The notes: generated from the sequence alone by a model not told the origin. Positions 36,101 to 48,310 are shown, counted from the first letter of the stretch. The stretch: 64,000 nt of DNA from Stenocarpella maydis (GCA_002270565.1 NQMI01000068.1:33725-97724), one strand, 5' to 3'. A program made the numbers and translations.

Positions 36101-37555
36101 TCTCTACCCCGGGTACTCACCCACACACCCCCTTTTCCTCCCTTTCTTCCGGCTGGAACCTCCTGTGGGCTCATGTTAAGATGAAAGATGCGGCCCCTGC
36201 TGCCGTAAGCGTGTTGGTGGGCTTGGCCTCTTGCTCGCCAAAAATTTGGTACTCTCAAGTGCTCCTCGCCAAGTAGGGACAAGTGACTGCACATGGAGGT
36301 ACAGAGCACACTGTCCGTGCCGCCGCTCTTCAAGCCCTATGAGAGCCGCGGATCAGATCTGTAACGAACCATGCCCTCCACCTCCCATCACACAGCCGCT
36401 GACACTGCATCTCGTTTGGGACGCAGTGGCTATGCTACGCCGGCGTGGGAGCGGGGAATTCGAGATTGGCGAGCTCACATCAATCTGGAACCCCGGTCGG
36501 GTGTTTGGCTGCTGAACAGGAGTCAGGCCCGTCTTTGTCGTGCTCGCTTGTCCTCCAGCGCTGCGCCCACATCACCCGTCTCTCCCACCGTCCAGACCTC
36601 TTCGCCCATCACTTGGCACTCTATCCCGGCAGGCTGGCCCGCGGAGGAGCGGCCCGGCGCGGTATTGGCGCCTCTGAGATGTCAAGGCCCGAAGCATTGC
36701 TGGTAGATACCACGCCGACTCCTCCGCTGACGTCTGCCCGGGGCCCAAACACACAAGGACTCTGCCTGTATTCTGTGGTGCGTTACTGGGGAGAGAGGGC
36801 GGCAGTCGGTGCATACCAAGCATCATACACAGTAGACGAGACTCGCGCTCTCCCTGTTAGGCCGGCAGTTCTTGCGTGCAGGCTTAAGAGTAACAAGTGT
36901 CCTGACCCGGAAGCGGGTGAAAGTGCAGATGAGAGAGCACATGGAAAACGGACTCGAACTCCTCGATTGAGCAAGCGGTGATGGTTTCGGGCTCGCGGGC
37001 CGGCCATGCTGCCCTCACGCCATTATGCCCTAGTGTCTTTGTATAATACATAGTACTGCTAAAAAGTAGGCTCTTTAAGGCTTAAAGACAACGAGGCGAT
37101 ATGTTTACTGCATCGGTATGACGAGATACTGGGAACTTCGAGCGAGGCAAGGATACATACATTAGAACCCCACAAATGCTGGCAGTCTGGGGTGAGGGCG
37201 CCTAGGTACTTGGCCTAAGTACCTGTCTAAAGTACCTTGGTGTAATAAATGCATGGCCTACACCAAAGGTGCAACTTCGGCCATGACGCCAACATCCGAG
37301 CTAGCCCGCGACATTCGGTATCGAGCCATCTTCACGCCTGGAACGCTGCGCCCAGAACCGAGCGGCACTGCACACGACCTTGATGCGTTCACGGTCCACG
37401 GTCCACAATCTTCACACAACCACCAAGCAACTCAGGACCAGCCGGTCACGCCACCGACAGTCACAGTGGCTTTCCTCCTCTGGTCAAGGCGGCAGACTTC
37501 ATACCCGGGCGAGGCTGGCCCTTCTTCGCCACCGTCGCCGCCTCGGGAGGTCACG
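33128..37555. other. 4.4-kb gene-free region between divergent genes
   Basis: No frame in this stretch shows a recognisable family. Features seen are: T-runs at 34287-34335, (GGGAT)-type repeated G-triplets on the plus strand at 34934-35000, purine-rich repeats at 35690-35755 (GGGAGAGAG type), and recurring CCTAGGTA / GTACTT palindromic motifs (33408-33415, 37200-37240). The region includes the promoter of the zinc-cluster regulator and that of MIX23. Long upstream regions are common for regulators; a non-coding transcript or an unrecognised small gene cannot be excluded. Confidence 0.5.
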
Positions 37556-38338
37556 ATGGGCGAGCAGCCGCCGGCTCAGCCAAGACTCACGACCCAGTTT
37601 TGCCTCTCGACAACGACATTGCGAGGTCCGGCACGCCTGCCCATCTGCTCCGTACACACACACACCCCCCCATCCGCGTCCGGCTGCTGATGTGTGCTCT
37701 TTCTCGCAGATTTCCTGCGGCTGTCCCGAAGTACTCTTGACGACTCTATCGCGCAGAACCTCAACGCTCTCGTAACGCCTGCCGCACGTGGGTTCGACCC
37801 CGCCTCCACGTCCCAGCGCGACTCGCGCCCACAGGCACGCGGGCAGATCGAACCCAGCTCATGTCGGCACTTCAAGGACAATGTCCTCTTCCCCGCGGTA
37901 AGCACAAGGAGGCCCCTTGCACAGTTGACCGTTTATCACATTGTTTGGTGGGGTGGGACACTGTAGAATGCATCACCTCAGGCTCCTTTGGCAAGTGGTT
38001 AACACAGACATTAGTGGCAGGCCCGGTCCGACGTCTTAAGCTACTGCGCGGTGGTGGCAACCACCTCGGACCCAGACGACCCTGGGGCTGCAGTACGGGA
38101 GGCCGAACTGGAGAGGAACAGGGAGAGGGTGGTTGACGAGAGGCTCGACCCCTACTCGGCGCGCTACTTCCCACGTGAGCCCAGGACGACGCAGCTGGCG
38201 GCATTACTGCGGCAGGAGCAGGGCGTGGAGAACATTGTGAGGTCCAGGACGTGGGTTCTGGTCCGGGACAGGTGTGGTGACTCGGCCGACGACTGGGAGA
38301 CGGCGATAGCGGATTGGAGGGCCAGAAACGGCGCCTAG
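37556..38338 (+). CDS. mix23: MIX23 / caffeine-induced death protein Cid2 family
   Basis: Three exons, 37556-37625, 37710-37897 and 38021-38338 (introns of 84 and 123 nt), give 191 residues. Similarity to the MIX23 (human CCDC58) / S. pombe Cid2 family is seen along the length: 'STLDDSIAQNLNAL' near the N terminus, a Cys pair in 'SCRHF' and 'LSYC' separated by 19 residues across the second splice, and a C-terminal 'LLRQEQGVENIV' followed by 'VRDRC'. MIX23 proteins are small cysteine-containing proteins of the mitochondrial intermembrane space that assist protein import; that localisation is family knowledge. An insertion rich in Ser, Arg and Gln (about residues 53-75) is longer than in animals. 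The start was chosen as the first ATG that keeps the family N terminus in phase. Confidence 0.85.
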
Positions 38339-39452
38339 CTTCGATGGTGTGCGAGACGGGGCTCTCTCTCGCGCTTTCACTCCCACATTGTGTCTCTCTA
38401 CATCCCTCTCCCTATCCCTTTCTCTCACACAAATATATATATATATATATATACATGAGCACACCCGTAGTATAGACGCCCCAGGCACATATGCTGCTCT
38501 TCAGGCATAGATACCCACCTAGGTAGCGCAGGTACTTCTTCTACTAACAGAGAGATAGATGCTGGCCCAGGCCATGGTAGGAGTGCCGTAGTTAACCACC
38601 TAGGTATATAACTAGGTACCTAACCAGGTAGGCAGGGGGGGAGGCTGTAGAAAGAAGTGGCGGGACGGCGATTTTTGTCTATCCAGGGCGTTGTTCTCCC
38701 AACTGTGAGACATGGCTCGAGGGGCAGGCCATCACCGAGTGATTGTGTTAGGGACTTGTGGGAGACAAGGTTCTGCTCGGTGCCAGCGATTGATTGCATT
38801 GCATGTGCTCTCGGTGCAGACCGTTGGGCGGCTGGCGCCGGCTGGTATCGTCTCGGGGCCTTCGCCCGGACAGTTTTTGGGGAGCCATGGTTATGGTGCA
38901 GCCAGCTCAACCCCACGTCGAGCCAGCTACCCAAGGTACCTGGGTACCTCCACAACCAGAAGCGCGGCCTTGTCTGTCATGCCTATGCCGCAGACCTGAC
39001 TTCCAACCCACCACCACCGACCTCTCTGCCGGGAGCAGCTTCTTGAAGGTACCTACCTCCCTCTGTCGCCCTCTCTCCCTCTCTCTGTAAGTTTGACTGT
39101 CTCTGGCTCTTGCGACTCGGCCGGCGCGGCGCTTTTTGCATCCTCCACGCTGCCCTCCGTCCCGCCGTATTTCTCGGCCGCGACCAGACTTTCCTACTTA
39201 CTCACTTGCCCAGCCCGGCATGTGCGCAGTCAGCCGGCACCCTCACACCTCCCGACCTCATAGCACACGAGACATCACATCCCACCAAGCTGAGCCCTCA
39301 CCTGCCTGCGTAGCAACTGTACTTGCTCGTCTGCCTGCCCCACTAGGCTCGCTGCGGCTGCTGACCATGTCCTTGCTCACAGAGACCTGCCCTGCGCCCC
39401 AACACACGAGACCCTTCTCCAGTCGACACAGCGCCACGCCCAATCCGCCGAA
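38339..39452. other. Intergenic, upstream of NAA15
   Basis: Contains an (AT)n run at 38431-38452, and clustered copies of an ACCTAGGTA / GGTACCT palindromic motif at 38517-38540, 38595-38635, 38934-38950 and 39046-39055. The last 350 bp before the NAA15 start are pyrimidine- and CA-rich, as expected for a leader. No gene is supported. Confidence 0.55.
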
Positions 39453-42287
39453 ATGTCACAGAAGTTGAGCACGAGGGAACAGAACCTCTTTCGCCAGGTC
39501 GTCCGCAATTATGAGGAGAAGCAGTACAAGCGCGGCCTCAAGGCTGCCGAACAGATCCTCAAGAAGAACCCCAGGCATGGCGACACAATGGCCATGAAGG
39601 CCCTCATCCTGAACGCCCAGGGCAAGACCGATGAGGCCTTTGCCCTGGGAAAAGAGGCCCTGACCGTCGACATGAAGTCGCACATCTGCTGGCACGTATA
39701 TGGCCTTCTGTACCGCACCAACAAGAACTTCGAGGAGGCCATCAAGGCCTACCGCTTCGCTCTCAAGCTCGAGCCAGACTCCAGCCAGATCCAGCGAGAC
39801 CTTGCGATCCTGCAGATCCAAATGCGCGACTACAATGGCTACGTCCAGAGCAGGCTCTCCATGCTGCAGCAGCGCCCCCAGCTGAGGCAGAGCTGGACCG
39901 GCCTGGCCATCGCCCACCACCTGGCTGGCAATCTCAGCGAGGCCGAGAATATACTCAAGACATTCGAGGAGACGCTCAAAACACCCCCGCCCAAGACAGA
40001 CATCGAGCATGCAGAGGCCATCATGTACCGGAACATGATCATTGCCGAGACTGGTGACATCCAGAGGGCTCTGGACCACCTTGAATCGGCCTGCAAGCAC
40101 AATCTGGACCGCTTATCTTACATGGAAGCACGAGCCAGGTACCTGGCCCATTTGGGGAGGAAGGACGAGGCTGCCCGGGCATACCGCGCGCTCCTTGACC
40201 GGAACCCCGATCATCCGGAGTACTATGACTCCCTCATTGCAGTACTCGACTTGGCAGAGGGGGATCACGCCGCTCGCAAGGCAATATATGACGAGTACGT
40301 TGCTAAGTCGCCTCGTTCAGACGCTGCGAAACGGCTCCCCCTCGACTTTTTGACCGGTATGTGCAATACATGAGCAATTCGCCTGCCCCCTCTCCCAGTT
40401 GTTGCTGCCCACCACATGCCACCTACTCCCCCCCCCCCTGGGGGAGACGACCCCAAGTTGCGACCTTCCTCACTGGGTTGGGCCTTGAGTTGACATTGTC
40501 TATAGGTGATGACTTTAAGGAAGCAGCCAAGCACTACTTGACTGCGGTTCTAGACAAGGGTGTGCCCTCTACCTTCGCCAACTTGAAGCATCTATACAGT
40601 GATGATTATAAGAGAACTACCCTGCCTGGCCTGGTCGAAGAGTACCTGGAGAAGGTAGGAGGGGAGCAAGCCAATGGGGACGGCTCAAAGGGCAAAGGGG
40701 CGGCCCTGTACTTTTTGGCTCAGCATTACAACTATTCCAAGAGCCGTGACCTCGCCAGGGCCATGGAGTACGTGGACAAGGCCATCGAGCTGGATCCCAA
40801 GAACGTTGACTTTGCAATGACCAAGGCGCGCATATGGAAGCACTACGGCAACCTGCACAAGGCGTCAGAGGCTATGGATCATGCGCGTACACTGGACACC
40901 AGAGATCGATACATTAACACCAAGGCTGCCAAATACCAACTACGAAACAATGAGTGTGACAAGGCACTCAAGACAATGGGCATGTTCACCAAGGCCGACA
41001 CGCCCGGTGGCCCACTGGCAGACCTTCTAGATATGCAGAGCGTCTGGTTTCTGACCGAGGACGGCGAGGCCCACGCGCGGCTGGGCAACATGGGACTGGC
41101 CCTGAAGCGATTCCACTCGGTCTACAATATTTTCGACGTGTGGCAGGAAGACCAATTCGACTTCCACAGCTTCTCGCTCCGAAAGGGCATGATCCGGGCC
41201 TATGTTGATATGGTGAGGTGGGAGGACCACCTGCGGGACCACCCGATGTACACGCGCGTTGCGATCGGTGCGGCGCGTGTCTACCTGCGGCTATACGTGG
41301 AGCAGAATGCAGCGGGGGCTAACGGGGTCAACGGCTCGGCTGGGCCACACGGCGATGACGCCCTCGAGAAGAAGAAGGCGGCAAAGAAGGCAAAGAAGGA
41401 GTCGCAGCGGCTGGAGCGGGAGGCTGCAGAAAAGGCAGCCAGGCTGAACCCCAATCAGGGTCAGAAGGGCAAGCAGGACGCCGAGGCCCTGAGGAAGAAG
41501 GACGACGACCCACTTGGGCAGAAGCTGGCGGGCACGGCGGATCCGCTGGGGGAAGCCATGAAGTTTGTGAATCCGATGCTGGCGTGCAGCCCCAAGAGCA
41601 TCGAGGCGCAGGCGACTGCTTTTGAGGTGCTGATTCTCAGGAGTAAGTCTGGGCGAGCCACCGTTACCATCACCACCACCACTTCCTCCTCATACCACCC
41701 CAACCCTCCCCCCAACCCCAACCTTCTATCAAAGTAATTGGGGATTCCGAGGCTTGTCTTCCCATTGGCGGCCTACGTGGCACTAGGAGGCATGCGCCAT
41801 GACTGGTAAAGTCTCATGCTGACGATTTGGAACAGAAAAGTACGTATTGGCCCTAGGGTGTCTAAAGGCGGTGCTGGCGTTAGATAGGGAGAACGCCAAG
41901 GCTCACGAGCAGGCGGTGCGACTGAGGCAGGCGCTGGACAAGGAGGCGGGCACGCTGTCACCCAAGGTGGCCGATGTGATCAAGGCCGAGTTTACCGAAA
42001 TCCCGGCGTCTACGGATCTGGCCAAGCACAACGAGGAATTCCGGCAGAGGCACAAGAACAGCGCACAGCATGTGCTGGCGAGCATCCGGGTGCAAGACAG
42101 GCTGGGCGAGGACCGAGGCAAGCTGGGCAAGCAGGTAGCTAGCCTGCTGCAGATAGAGGGCATAGAGCTGAGAGACGCCAGCGATGCGCATGAGGTTCTG
42201 GAGAGCTGGAAGAGCGCGGAACTAGATGGGTTCAAGAAGGCGGCAGCGCAAAAGTGGCCCGAGTCGTCGTTGTTCCCTGAAGTATAA
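39453..42287 (+). CDS. naa15: N-terminal acetyltransferase A auxiliary subunit NAA15 (Nat1)
   Basis: Three exons, 39453-40356, 40506-41642 and 41836-42287, with 149- and 193-nt introns (GTATGT and GTAAGT donors), both phase 1; 830 residues. The N terminus has the NAA15 signature 'FRQVVRNYEEKQYKRGLKAAEQIL' in its shorter parts 'YEEKQYKRGLK' and 'NPRHGDTMAMKAL', followed by tandem TPR-like helical pairs over the whole length. A highly charged Lys/Glu segment ('EKKKAAKKAKKE' near residue 587) forms the usual linker before the last helical repeats. NAA15 anchors the NatA complex to the ribosome and holds the catalytic NAA10, which acetylates N termini starting with Ser, Ala, Thr, Gly and similar residues as they emerge. 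The length is close to yeast Nat1 (854). All key blocks are intact. Confidence 0.95.
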
Positions 42288-42502
42288 ATGTGTGGCTATG
42301 AGCGGGTCCCTGCGGAGCTCTAGCCAATTGGGTCAAGTTTCCGACGTGCTGGGGCCTCCGTGGCGTGCAAAGGTGGAAGTTGGTCTTGTCGGATTGGTAA
42401 TTGGCACTGTGTCTGATGCCAAGCACGAAGGAGGCGAACAAATTTAGCAAAGAAGCAATCCAGCCATGCCAGCAAGCAAGCCCATGTCTGTGTCCATGTT
42501 AG

Positions 42503-42540
<38 letters not shown>

Positions 42541-43405
42541 CACCGGCGGCATGTAGACTCGGTGGGCTGAACAACGGTGCTCAAAGATGTGGTCTAGTAA
42601 TAACAACGGCGGGCACAGGAGAGATGAACAGCAGCGAAACAGAATATATATATATATATATGAAAAGAAAAGGAAGAAAAAAGGGGAGAAAAAAGGGGCG
42701 TCAACATTGCAGTGCTGCTTTGGTAGGAGGCAGCGCGAAAGGGTGGTTATCATGCATTGAATATTTACTTCCTCGATACAGCAACGACGAGGCGCAATAG
42801 CAAAGCTAAACTCGGCTTCCGCGGGCAGAACAGAGTAGCACCCGAGTACCCTGTACAGGGCGGCCTGGTGCTAGTCCACCTCGTAATTAATGCTCCTTCA
42901 TTCTACAATGTCCTTATATGGGTGGGCGTTCTCCTTTCTCCGTCCGTCTCCCATACACGTCACGGTTCGCACACGCGTGCACCTGGTTCGCAGTGTAGCA
43001 ATTCCTTCCTGCTCACCGTCCCCCCGCCAGTCACTCGTTTGAACGGACCCCCATGCGGCGGCGAGGTCTGGGCCTAGTCAGTCATACCTACCTTCCTACC
43101 ACAGAACACTCCCTCCGAAGCTCCGTCCGTTGCGCAGTAGCCCATCTCCGGCTCCTCGGGTCCGGCTTGCCCGCGCCAACGCCCGTGCCGGTCCACCTTG
43201 TGGCCGTGGCCTCGACAGCGACCCAGACACAGTCACAGTCAGCCGACCAACCGACCAATCGACCGATTGCCCATACTCCAGGCACTCGCCTTCGATATAC
43301 AAGTCACGGCATAGCCTGCCAGCCCCCGGCAACGCCGCCTTCAACGCCCAACGCCCAACAACCGTCCTCACCACAGCCTCGGCCGCGCCAGGCTCACCTA
43401 GCCTC
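42288..43405. other. Intergenic with GT and AT microsatellites
   Basis: A (GT)n run lies at 42504-42538 and an (AT)n run at 42644-42660, followed by a purine-rich stretch to 42700. Promoter and leader of the sphingoid-base kinase gene must lie in the right half; several open frames reach into it but have no recognisable content. No gene is supported. Confidence 0.55.
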
Positions 43406-45217
43406 ATGTCGCTGCAGCCTCCCGACCTGGCCGAGCCTGCGCCCGCGCCCGGCGACTCACAAACCCACACCATCCGGCTCGCCCCAGGCCTGTCCCTCTC
43501 CATCCAGCACGACTCCCTCCTCATCCAAGATGGCCGGCGCGGTGCTGCTGCTAAGAAGAGCAGGACGTGCGGCTTTGGTTCATCAGGTGCGTCCAGCTCC
43601 CGGACAATGTCGAGCTCACATGCCAACAGTCACCTGCTTGCCCGCTAGGTTCCTCGCGGCACCCTTCTCCACGACAAATCCCCCTCTACAACATCCTCTG
43701 GGCCGAGCTCGACAACGACCGCCGCACCCTGGAAATCGATTACGCCCACGAGGCCTCCAACACACATCGCCGCGCTACCAAGCTGTCCCTTCCCATCAGC
43801 CCCGAGACTGCGAGCCCCGAGCCTGCGAATGCCGGGCCTGCGTCGTCCGACCTGCTCTCCGAATGGGTACAACACCTTGTGGCACGTTCGTACGGGCCTG
43901 CCCCCCGCCGCAGACGCGCCTACGTTCTGGTTAACCCCCATGCCGGCCCCGGCGGCGCGGTCAAAATATGGGAGAACCAGGTCAAGCCGATATTCGACGC
44001 GGCCCGCATGCCCCTGACGGTCCACCAGACAACCTTTTCCGGCGAGGCCATCGGCCTGGTCGAGAACATGGACATTGACCAGTTCGACATTGTCGTGCCC
44101 TGCAGCGGCGACGGCCTGCCTCACGAGGTCTTCAACGGCCTGGGCAGGCGCCCCGACGCAAGGCGAGCCCTGCACAAGATAGCCGTCGCCCACGTCCCCT
44201 GCGGCAGCGGTAATGCCCTCGCTTGTAACGTCTTTGGCACCCACAGACCCTCCCTGGCCGCCCTGGCCATCGTCAAGGGCGTCGCCACCCCGCTCGACCT
44301 CATCAGTATCACCCAGGGCGACAGGCGCATCCTGTCCTTCCTCAGCCAGGCCCTGGGCATCATGGCTGAGGCCGACCTCGGCACCGAGCATCTGCGCTGG
44401 ATGGGCGAGCACCGCTTCACCTACGGCGTCATCATGCGCATCCTCAAGAAGAAGATCTACCCTTGCGACCTGTGGGCAAAGGTCGACATCGATCACAAGG
44501 ACGCCGTCAGGGAACACTACAGGCGGGAGCGGGAGAACTCATCCGTCCTGGAGCTCGACAAGGCCACTACGACCTCGATCGGCCCTGGCATACAGCCCGC
44601 TGGTGGCCAGAGCTCTGTTGCTGATTCGGATGAGGCGACGCGGAACGACGACTCCACCGGGCTGCCCCCCCTGAAATACGGGACCGTCAATGACAAACTG
44701 CCCCAAGGGTGGGAGAAGGTTAGGGCGGACAAGATCGGGAACTTCTACTGTGGAAATGTGAGTTGCCCCCTCGCCGCGCCGCCTCGGGCGGCAGACCCTC
44801 GGCCATGGCCCCTGTTGCACACGACGGCTCACACATGGGCACGCACAGATCGCATATATGGCTCCCGATGTCATCTTCTTCAACGCCGCCTGGCTCAATG
44901 ATGGGCTGATGGATCTCGTCACCGTCGACGGCGACGTGCCTACACAAAAGGCCCCGGGGCTTCTCCTGTCCGTCAGCAACAACTCCTTTTTCGACAATCC
45001 TCTCGTCACGTATCGCAAAGTCTCGGCTTTCCGCATCGTCCCAAAGGATCAGAAAGATGGGTACATTAGCATCGATGGCGAGAAGGTCCCGTTCGAGCCG
45101 TTCCAGGCAGAGGTACACCAGGGCCTGGGCATGGTCATCACCAAGCGCGGCGTGATGGAACACGTTGGCCCCAGAGACTGGGATCGGGTAACCACAAGCC
45201 AGCGTTTGATGGCCTAG
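43406..45217 (+). CDS. Sphingoid long-chain-base kinase (Lcb4/5-like)
   Basis: Three exons, 43406-43586, 43649-44757 and 44849-45217, with introns of 62 and 91 nt (GTGCGT and GTGAGT donors); 552 residues. A DAGK_cat domain starts at 'AYVLVNPHAGPGGA' and includes the nucleotide-binding 'PCSGDGLPHEVFNGL' and 'PCGSGNALACN', both characteristic of sphingosine kinases. A Ser/Asp-rich insertion near residue 350-400 precedes 'GWEKVRADKIGNFYCGN'; the last exon supplies 'NDGLMDLV' and the C-terminal part 'FFDNPLVTYRKVSAFRI' in its usual place. The enzyme phosphorylates sphingoid bases on membranes, feeding sphingolipid signalling and breakdown. The start gives a short Pro-rich N terminus, and no transmembrane segment is visible. 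Confidence 0.93.
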
Positions 45218-45891
45218 GAGCCCGCCAGACGTACAAAGATCTGCCGGGAGGGCGGGGGGCTGTTCTCCGGCGGTGGACAGTGATACCCTTGGGGAATGAT
45301 AGAGAAAAGTCCGAGATGCCATGTTGGATTTACGGGCGCGATGGGTGCATACTCAGAGGGAGCGAATGGTGCTCCGTCTCACTACATATCTTAATTTGTA
45401 TACCGTTAACGCGCCTGTTAGTGGGGGTGCTTGTTCCGGGGGATTGCCCCAGGCGCAACGTCCGGGCCGCTTAGGATGAGAAAAGCATGTCCTCGAGTTG
45501 TTGAACGTCACTGCTGCCTCGTCTCGTCAAAAGGCTAGGTGCATATGCAGCGTCTTTGCTGCGAGCCTAGAGCCAGGTGGTCATGCATGGGGTGCTGGAT
45601 AGTCGCCATTTCTCAAGCTCGTCTTTCCTCCTGAAGCACCTGCAATGGCCAATGCCCAGAAACACGGCCAAGACCCTCGATGGCTGGCACCCCCAGATCT
45701 GAACAGCCGCAACCAACTAGAGACCAGCGGCTAGCCCCAGAGGTTGACGAGCGCAAGCAAGCAAGCAGGATGCATGGGTGGGCTCCGGACGGGCTCGGTC
45801 GACCTGCCAACCCCTTGGGTCTCACGGCCCGTGCTATCATTGCCCTGAGGCAGCGCGGACTCGATTCGCGGGCGACGCACTAGTACCGTCC
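45218..45891. other. Convergent intergenic region
   Basis: 674 bp between the stop codons of the kinase (plus) and Rrp1 (minus), so two 3' UTRs. Nothing else is recognisable. Confidence 0.5.
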
Positions 45892-46898
45892 TCAGTCCAG
45901 GCCGGCCCACTCATCACCGTCCTCACCATCACTACCGTGGCGCCCACCTGACCCCTCTTGGTTATCCTGCTGCCGGTTCCGTGGCAAGCGATCGTCGAGA
46001 AGGGACTCGCTGGAACGTTTCCGCACGGCAGGGCTGAGTGTCGTAGAGTGCAGCGTCTCGACGAGGTCGCTGAGGCGTTGAAGGACATCTTCCCCCGAAC
46101 AGGCCCGAGGTTCTTGTCTCCCTTTCTCCTTTGGGCGGTTATCGGCCTCGGATCCGTGGCTCTCCTCCAGAATGCGAGCCTTCTCGGCCTCGTCGACCCA
46201 TATGTCGAGGACATGCAGCTTCAGCCCAACAGGAACAACCTTGGGCATCAGAGCATCCTCTTCCTCCTCTTTCCGGCTCTCTTCGTGGGTTCGAAAGGGC
46301 CAGTCGGCCAGTAGCCCCAGCATCTGCTCCACCTTCGTGGCGTCGAACCAGACAACTGCGTTCGTCACTGAGCCGTCGGCTGCCCTCTTCCTTGTGCGCG
46401 CTGTTTTCCTGGCCGGCTCCCGCAGCTGCGTCCAGACCAAACTGCTGGCCAGCATCCTTCTTACCAGGAGCAGGAACTTCTCCATGCGCAGCACATCGAT
46501 TCCTGTGGTCCACTCGCGCGCCATTGTGGCCCAGAAGCCCCTCAGCCACGGGATAACGGCGGGCTCGGGCAGTATCGAGACAAGGTCGGCGAGGTCTTGA
46601 CAAAGAGCCTGCTGCGGGAAGGGGCGGTCGCACATCCATAGGGCGTAAAAGAGACCTTTCCAGAGTTTGAGAATGTCGAGGGTCGAGAGGGAAGACGAGA
46701 TGTGCTTTGCGGAGAGGAAGGTGCGGAGGGATTCGAGGGCGGCGGTGCGGGTTTTGCGATCTGTCCGCGGTACGGGTCAGCAACTGCGGCCGCGACTGCA
46801 ACGGCGCCGGCGACGGGATGGGGAGGGACATCATCGCGACACCCACCACTTGATGCCAGGTTCTTGATGAACGGCATAGGCTTCTCCTGCGAAGACAT
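45892..46898 (-). CDS. rrp1: Ribosomal RNA-processing protein 1 (Rrp1/Nop52)
   Basis: Two exons, 46898-46847 and 46760-45892, give 306 residues. With the donor GTGGGT at 46846 the joint reads 'NLASSDRKTRTAALESL', as in the Nop52 family; a donor three bases earlier would give Asn in place of Ser-Asp. Nop52 hallmarks follow: 'LDILKLWKGLFYALWMCDRP', in its core 'LWKGLFYALWMCD', and 'MEKFLLLVRRML' around residue 135. The C-terminal third is charged and disordered (EEEED run, Arg/Gln/Gly tail). Rrp1 is a nucleolar factor needed for 27S pre-rRNA processing to 25S and 5.8S rRNA. The short first exon with an early intron is typical of fungal housekeeping genes. Confidence 0.92.
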
Positions 46899-47561
46899 GG
46901 CGATTCGCAGTACAGATCAGCTCCTCCGAGTCTCCGAGCGGCACGATTTGAAGGGGAAAAAAATAAGAGTGACCAATCCCCGCTGGCTTGGTCGTGGGCA
47001 GAATCGGGTGAATGTCGCAGCAGCAGGCAAGGAGGGGCCAAAGTATCCTAAGCAGATACAATGTGTAGTGCCGAGAAGAATAAAAACGGCAGAAAAAAGT
47101 TTTGGCGGTAAGGGCCACAAGGGTGATAGAGGCTAGTGTGAGATTATACCGCTGCACGGGCCCCCAGGCAGCAGGTCACCCCCCTCAACAAGACTGCCTC
47201 GTCACACTCCATAAACTAGACAGACTGGTCGGAACGCTCAAGTTGCTCTATCAGGCTCCGATCAGTCCGAAAGGATTGATATCCATCTCATGGGTATTGT
47301 ATCCTCTACATTCAGGTGTAAGATATACGGTCGCGTGCGCTCCGGACTTCACCCCAGACTTTGTGGGTGCCACTCCGGTGCCGGGCCCCGCTCCGGTATG
47401 TGGCTATTGCCGTGCAAGACAAACCCCAAGAGAGTAGCTGATGCATTTTTGCACAGTCAAACAACATGGAGTGGACCTGAATGGTAAAATACTATAAACC
47501 CATGCATGTCCTGGCACCTACCTTTTCTCTGTAGATAAACTCCCTCGGATAAAGACTGCCA
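46899..47561. other. Intergenic, no gene seen
   Basis: Upstream region of the Rrp1 gene up to the decayed genes at the island edge. Base composition is still mixed GC. No recognisable content beyond short chance frames. Confidence 0.5.
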
Positions 47562-48310
47562 GTGTTGTCCCGCGCAGCTCACCTGCCTCCATTCCGACAT
47601 GAACTCCTTTCTAGGTCTAGCAAGAAGCTCCCTCCAGTGACGCCTCCTCCAAGCCGTTGCTCGGTACCGAAATCGCATCCCAAGGTGGCCGTGACATCGA
47701 TGACGTCCAGTGCAAAGTGGCTCGTTCGGAGTCTCGAGCAGGATGGTCTCCAAATCGATGTCTTGGGCAACTGCGCTGGGTTGTCCATGCACGGCCCAGT
47801 GGAATTATTCAGTGAGGCCGAGGTGAGGGCACAGATGGAGACTGTCTTCTTCAGTCCGTACAGGCTGATCAGAGCTGTTGTTCCGGGGACGAGAGAAAGG
47901 AGAAGAGGCATAATCGTGGCCCTGGGAAGCGGTGCCGGGGTGGGTGGCACACCAAGCATTGGGATCTACGGTGCCGCCAAAGCCGCCGTGGACGGTAGGT
48001 CTCCCTCATTACGAACAAAACAGGCTCGATCAATCCACGAGAAAGAATAAATTTAACTCGCGCCAGGATTACTGCCAATTACCTCGAAAGAACTTCCGCC
48101 TTTCAACGTCCGCGTCCTTATGGTTCCTAGGGGCGGCTTCAATACCAACTTTGCAGGTTGTATTACCACAACAGCCAAGTGATCAGAGGCATCGGCGGAG
48201 GGAGCTCGGTACCAGATGGCGATCATCGCAAAGCCTGTCAGGTGATCTACGAGGTGTTTATGGGAGAGGGTGGGCTCTCGCTGAACCCAGCCTCTCAAAG
48301 TGAACCAAGC
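47562..48310 (+). pseudogene. Decayed short-chain dehydrogenase/reductase (SDR)
   Basis: The central part of a classical SDR is clear: 'LQIDVLGNCAG' (NNAG-type motif with Cys replacing the second Asn), 'HGPVELFSE', then 'GSGAGVGGTPS' and the catalytic 'YGAAK'. An intron with donor GTAGGT at 47996 and acceptor CGCCAG at 48065 joins in phase to 'PFNVRVLMVPRGGFNTNF', the expected next block. After that the frame stops at 48180, while an SDR-like tail ('QVIYEVFMGEG') appears in another frame near 48220-48270, implying an indel. The Rossmann glycine motif is not found upstream. I therefore call it a pseudogene; a misassembled or alternatively spliced gene is less likely. Substrate unknown. Confidence 0.65.

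Noticed and set aside
36445..36981. Open frame of 178 codons on the plus strand
   Set aside because: No recognisable domain and unusual composition; other frames are also open here.
36940..37015. Possible tRNA gene on the minus strand ('GAGTTCGAGTCC' resembling a B box, 'TGGCCGG' resembling an A box)
   Set aside because: The T-arm bases do not pair and no acceptor stem can be formed between the two ends; at best a decayed tRNA.
46139..47041. Minus-strand open frame of 300 codons overlapping Rrp1
   Set aside because: It lies in a different frame from the Nop52-family protein and shows no family match; a shadow of the real gene.
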